Source: VRUE01 sp963704545
GTDB taxonomy: Bacteria > Actinomycetota > Thermoleophilia > Solirubrobacterales > 70-9
Reading direction: 5' to 3'
Length of the DNA: 64,000 nt
Assembly: GCA_963704545.1 (NCBI GenBank)
Contig: OY969915.1
Span: 868,001 to 932,000 of the forward strand
The notes beneath the pieces are model-generated. The model made no database searches and was not told the DNA's origin. It was given only the letters and a program-made list of their open reading frames with translations. The translations under genes and the position numbers were made by a program. This document shows, piece by piece, positions 62,595 to 64,000 of the stretch; position 1 is the first letter of the stretch; the number at the start of each line of letters is the position of its first letter.

Positions 62595-62637
62595 TGCAAC
62601 GCGTTACGGCTCTCCTGGAACCACAAAACGTTGCACT
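62594..62637. repeat. 44-nt palindromic element, family 3, copy C
   Basis: It starts GTGCAACGCG and ends AAAACGTTGCACT, with the internal CGGCTC at the same position as copies A and B. It begins within the flippase stop codon and ends 23 bp before the convergent methyltransferase stop. Confidence 0.8.
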
Positions 62638-62659
62638 TGGTGGAGGTGTCCAGTATTGG

Positions 62660-63391
62660 CTAGTGAGACGGCTTGACGGCGACGAACACCACGTCCTCGC
62701 GTTCGGTCGCGTCGCCGTCCTGCAGCGCGTAGCGGGCGCGGTCGGCGGGGTCGAGCTCCTCGGTGTAGCGGCGTTCGGTGACTTCGAAGCCGGCGCCGGA
62801 GAGGCGGTCGCGTATGTCTCGCCCGTAGACGCGCACGTGGTTGTGCTGGTTGAAGGCGCGCAGGCGCTCCTCGGGGGTGACGATCGAGGGGTCTTCGTAG
62901 GTCTCGGCCCGCTCGAAGTCGACCGGCTGCATGAAGTAGGCGGTGCCGCCCGGGCGCAGGGCGCGGAAGACCTCGCCCATCGCCCGCCGGTCGTCGGGGA
63001 CGTGCTCGAGCACGTGGCTGCAGATGACCGTGTCGAAGGAGCCCTCCGGGTAGGGGATCGCGGTGATGTCGACCACCTCCATCGCCACCCCCGGCTCGAT
63101 GTCGGCGCTGAGGTAATCGACTCCCGGCATCGCCTCGATCGCCGCGGCGATGCTCGGCTCGGGGGCGAAGTGGAGCACGCGGTGGCTCCCTGCGGAGAGG
63201 CCGCTCTCGTCGCGCAGGAAGAGCCAGAGAGCGCGCACGCGCTCGTAGGAGCCGCAGCGCGGGCACTGCACGTCGCGGCGGCCGCGCCCGTGGCGCATGC
63301 GGCGGAACCTGCCGCCGCAGACCGGGCACTCGAGCCGGCGCCCCTTGTAGAGGAGCGGGTGGCCGTAGGCCCTGCGCAGGATGTTGGTCAT
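62660..63391 (-). CDS. SAM-dependent methyltransferase with N-terminal zinc ribbon
   Basis: A 243-residue protein. It has CPVCGG and CPRCGSYERVRALWLFL near the N-terminus, a zinc-ribbon-like pair, then the class I methyltransferase core: RVLHFAPEPSIAAAI (in place of the usual GxGxG), YLSADIEPG (acidic SAM-ribose site), IPYPEGSFDTVICSHVLEHVPDD and EVFRALRPGGTAYFMQPV. Related proteins occur in glycan clusters as sugar or lipid methyltransferases. ATG 63391 overlaps the stop of the upstream glycosyltransferase (ATGA), so the two form an operon running into the polysaccharide locus from the right. Confidence 0.85.
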   Translation of the reverse strand: MTNILRRAYGHPLLYKGRRLECPVCGGRFRRMRHGRGRRDVQCPRCGSYERVRALWLFLRDESGLSAGSHRVLHFAPEPSIAAAIEAMPGVDYLSADIEPGVAMEVVDITAIPYPEGSFDTVICSHVLEHVPDDRRAMGEVFRALRPGGTAYFMQPVDFERAETYEDPSIVTPEERLRAFNQHNHVRVYGRDIRDRLSGAGFEVTERRYTEELDPADRARYALQDGDATEREDVVFVAVKPSH

Positions 63392-64000
63392 CGGAGCAGT
63401 TCCTCGATCCGGTCGATCACGCCGCCGGCGTAGAAGGACGGCATGCGGGCCCGGACCCGCTCGCGCGCCTCGGTGCGGGCATTCTCGTCGCTGAGGGCGG
63501 CGAGGAGGCGCTCCGCCATCGCCCCGGCGTCGTCGACGGGAAAGAGAAGCGGGTAGTCCTCGCCCAGCACGGCCTTGTTCGCGGCCAGGTCGGAGGCGGC
63601 GATAACGCGGTCCCAGGCGCCGGCCTCCAGCAGTGCGTTGGACATTCCCTCGCTGCGGCTCGGCAGGACGTAGACGTCGTGGCTCGCCAGCAGGGCGGCG
63701 ACGTCGGCGACCCAGCCGGTGAAGGTGACCGTCTCGCTCAGTCGCGGCGAGGCGGCCACGGTCCTCTTCAGCTCCTCCTCGACCGGCGGCCAGAGCGAGC
63801 CCCAGCCCTCGGCGCTGCCGGCTATCGTCAGCCGCGCCCCGGGGACCCGGTCGAGCACCAGCTCCCAGGCGTCGAGCAGGCCCTCGAGCCCCTTCTGTCC
63901 GGTCAGCCTGCCGGTGAACAGCACCCGCGGCTCGCCGCTCAGCGCCGGCGCGTCGACTTCCTCGACGGGAGTCGGCACCACGGCCAGCCGGTCCTCCGCG
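63388..64000 (-). CDS. GT4-family glycosyltransferase, N-terminus beyond the window
   Basis: The C-terminal 203 codons or so of a GT-B glycosyltransferase. The visible part begins AEDRLAVVPTPVEEV, then RVLFTGRLTGQKGLEGLLDAW and the donor-binding YVLPSRSEGMSNALLEAGAWDR with the GT4 E-x7-E motif. The end has AERLLAALSDENART. The reading frame is open to the window edge at 64000, so the N-terminal acceptor domain is not seen. It probably adds another residue to the same surface glycan and is coupled to the methyltransferase by an ATGA overlap. Confidence 0.88.
   Translation of the reverse strand, partial: AEDRLAVVPTPVEEVDAPALSGEPRVLFTGRLTGQKGLEGLLDAWELVLDRVPGARLTIAGSAEGWGSLWPPVEEELKRTVAASPRLSETVTFTGWVADVAALLASHDVYVLPSRSEGMSNALLEAGAWDRVIAASDLAANKAVLGEDYPLLFPVDDAGAMAERLLAALSDENARTEARERVRARMPSFYAGGVIDRIEELLR

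Noticed and set aside
62594..63433. A 280-codon plus-strand frame starting in the third 44-nt element
   Set aside because: It is the antisense of the zinc-ribbon methyltransferase, which has clear SAM-binding motifs and couples to the next gene.

Overview
The window is high-GC DNA with dense, often overlapping genes, frequent GTG starts, and large secreted mosaic proteins built from divergent InlB B-repeats, NHL propellers and FN3-like repeats. This mixture fits a deep-branching actinobacterium of the Thermoleophilia / Solirubrobacterales type. That placement is inferred from gene style, not from a marker gene.

Layout. (1) 1-3.6 kb is a small accessory zone. It holds a minus-strand MNT nucleotidyltransferase - HEPN - DUF6414-like operon with an operator-rich promoter, a PAP2-like membrane protein lacking both catalytic histidines, and tRNA-derived remnants (a 3' half of an initiator-type tRNA-Met plus two related 3' tails) that look like old integration scars. 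(2) 3.6-8.6 kb holds housekeeping or stress genes: two dihydrofolate-reductase-like proteins, a secreted RTX-like protein, a Mug-type DNA glycosylase and a short UvrA2/DrrC-like ATPase. (3) 8.6-40.3 kb is mainly a surface and secretome region: an SGNH esterase, three InlB-repeat proteins, two giant propeller proteins sharing a 2,184-bp apparently identical block, a translationally coupled run of secreted proteins ending in a PucR-type regulator, and a 2,198-residue subtilase mosaic. An AAA/DUF4143 ATPase and a two-gene nucleotidyltransferase cassette interrupt it at 35.7-38.1 kb. (4) 40.3-64 kb is a cell-surface polysaccharide locus: sugar epimerase, polyprenyl-phosphate glycosyl-1-phosphate transferase, glycosyltransferases, Wzz/BY-kinase, a polymerase-like membrane protein, sulfotransferase, a pseudaminic-acid-type set (PseB, C, H, G, I), a second nonulosonate-synthase / SpsF-like cytidylyltransferase / dehydrogenase set, and a Wzx-type flippase.

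How the genes fit together. PseB and PseC would make a UDP-4-amino-4,6-dideoxy sugar, the GNAT protein (PseH-like) would acetylate it, PseG would remove UDP and PseI would condense it with phosphoenolpyruvate. No classical PseF/NeuA is in the window; the SpsF-like protein at 60.4 kb is the only visible candidate activator. The MraY/WecA-like enzyme would start a lipid-linked glycan, the flippase would export it, and the Wzz/BY-kinase would control chain length.

Non-coding structure is unusually rich. Three families of repeated palindromic elements sit at gene ends in the polysaccharide locus: a 26-27 bp-arm hairpin with an invariant 16-nt loop (three copies), a second hairpin family (two copies), and a 44-nt element (three copies). 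With the duplicated propeller block, these are the most novel-looking signals here.
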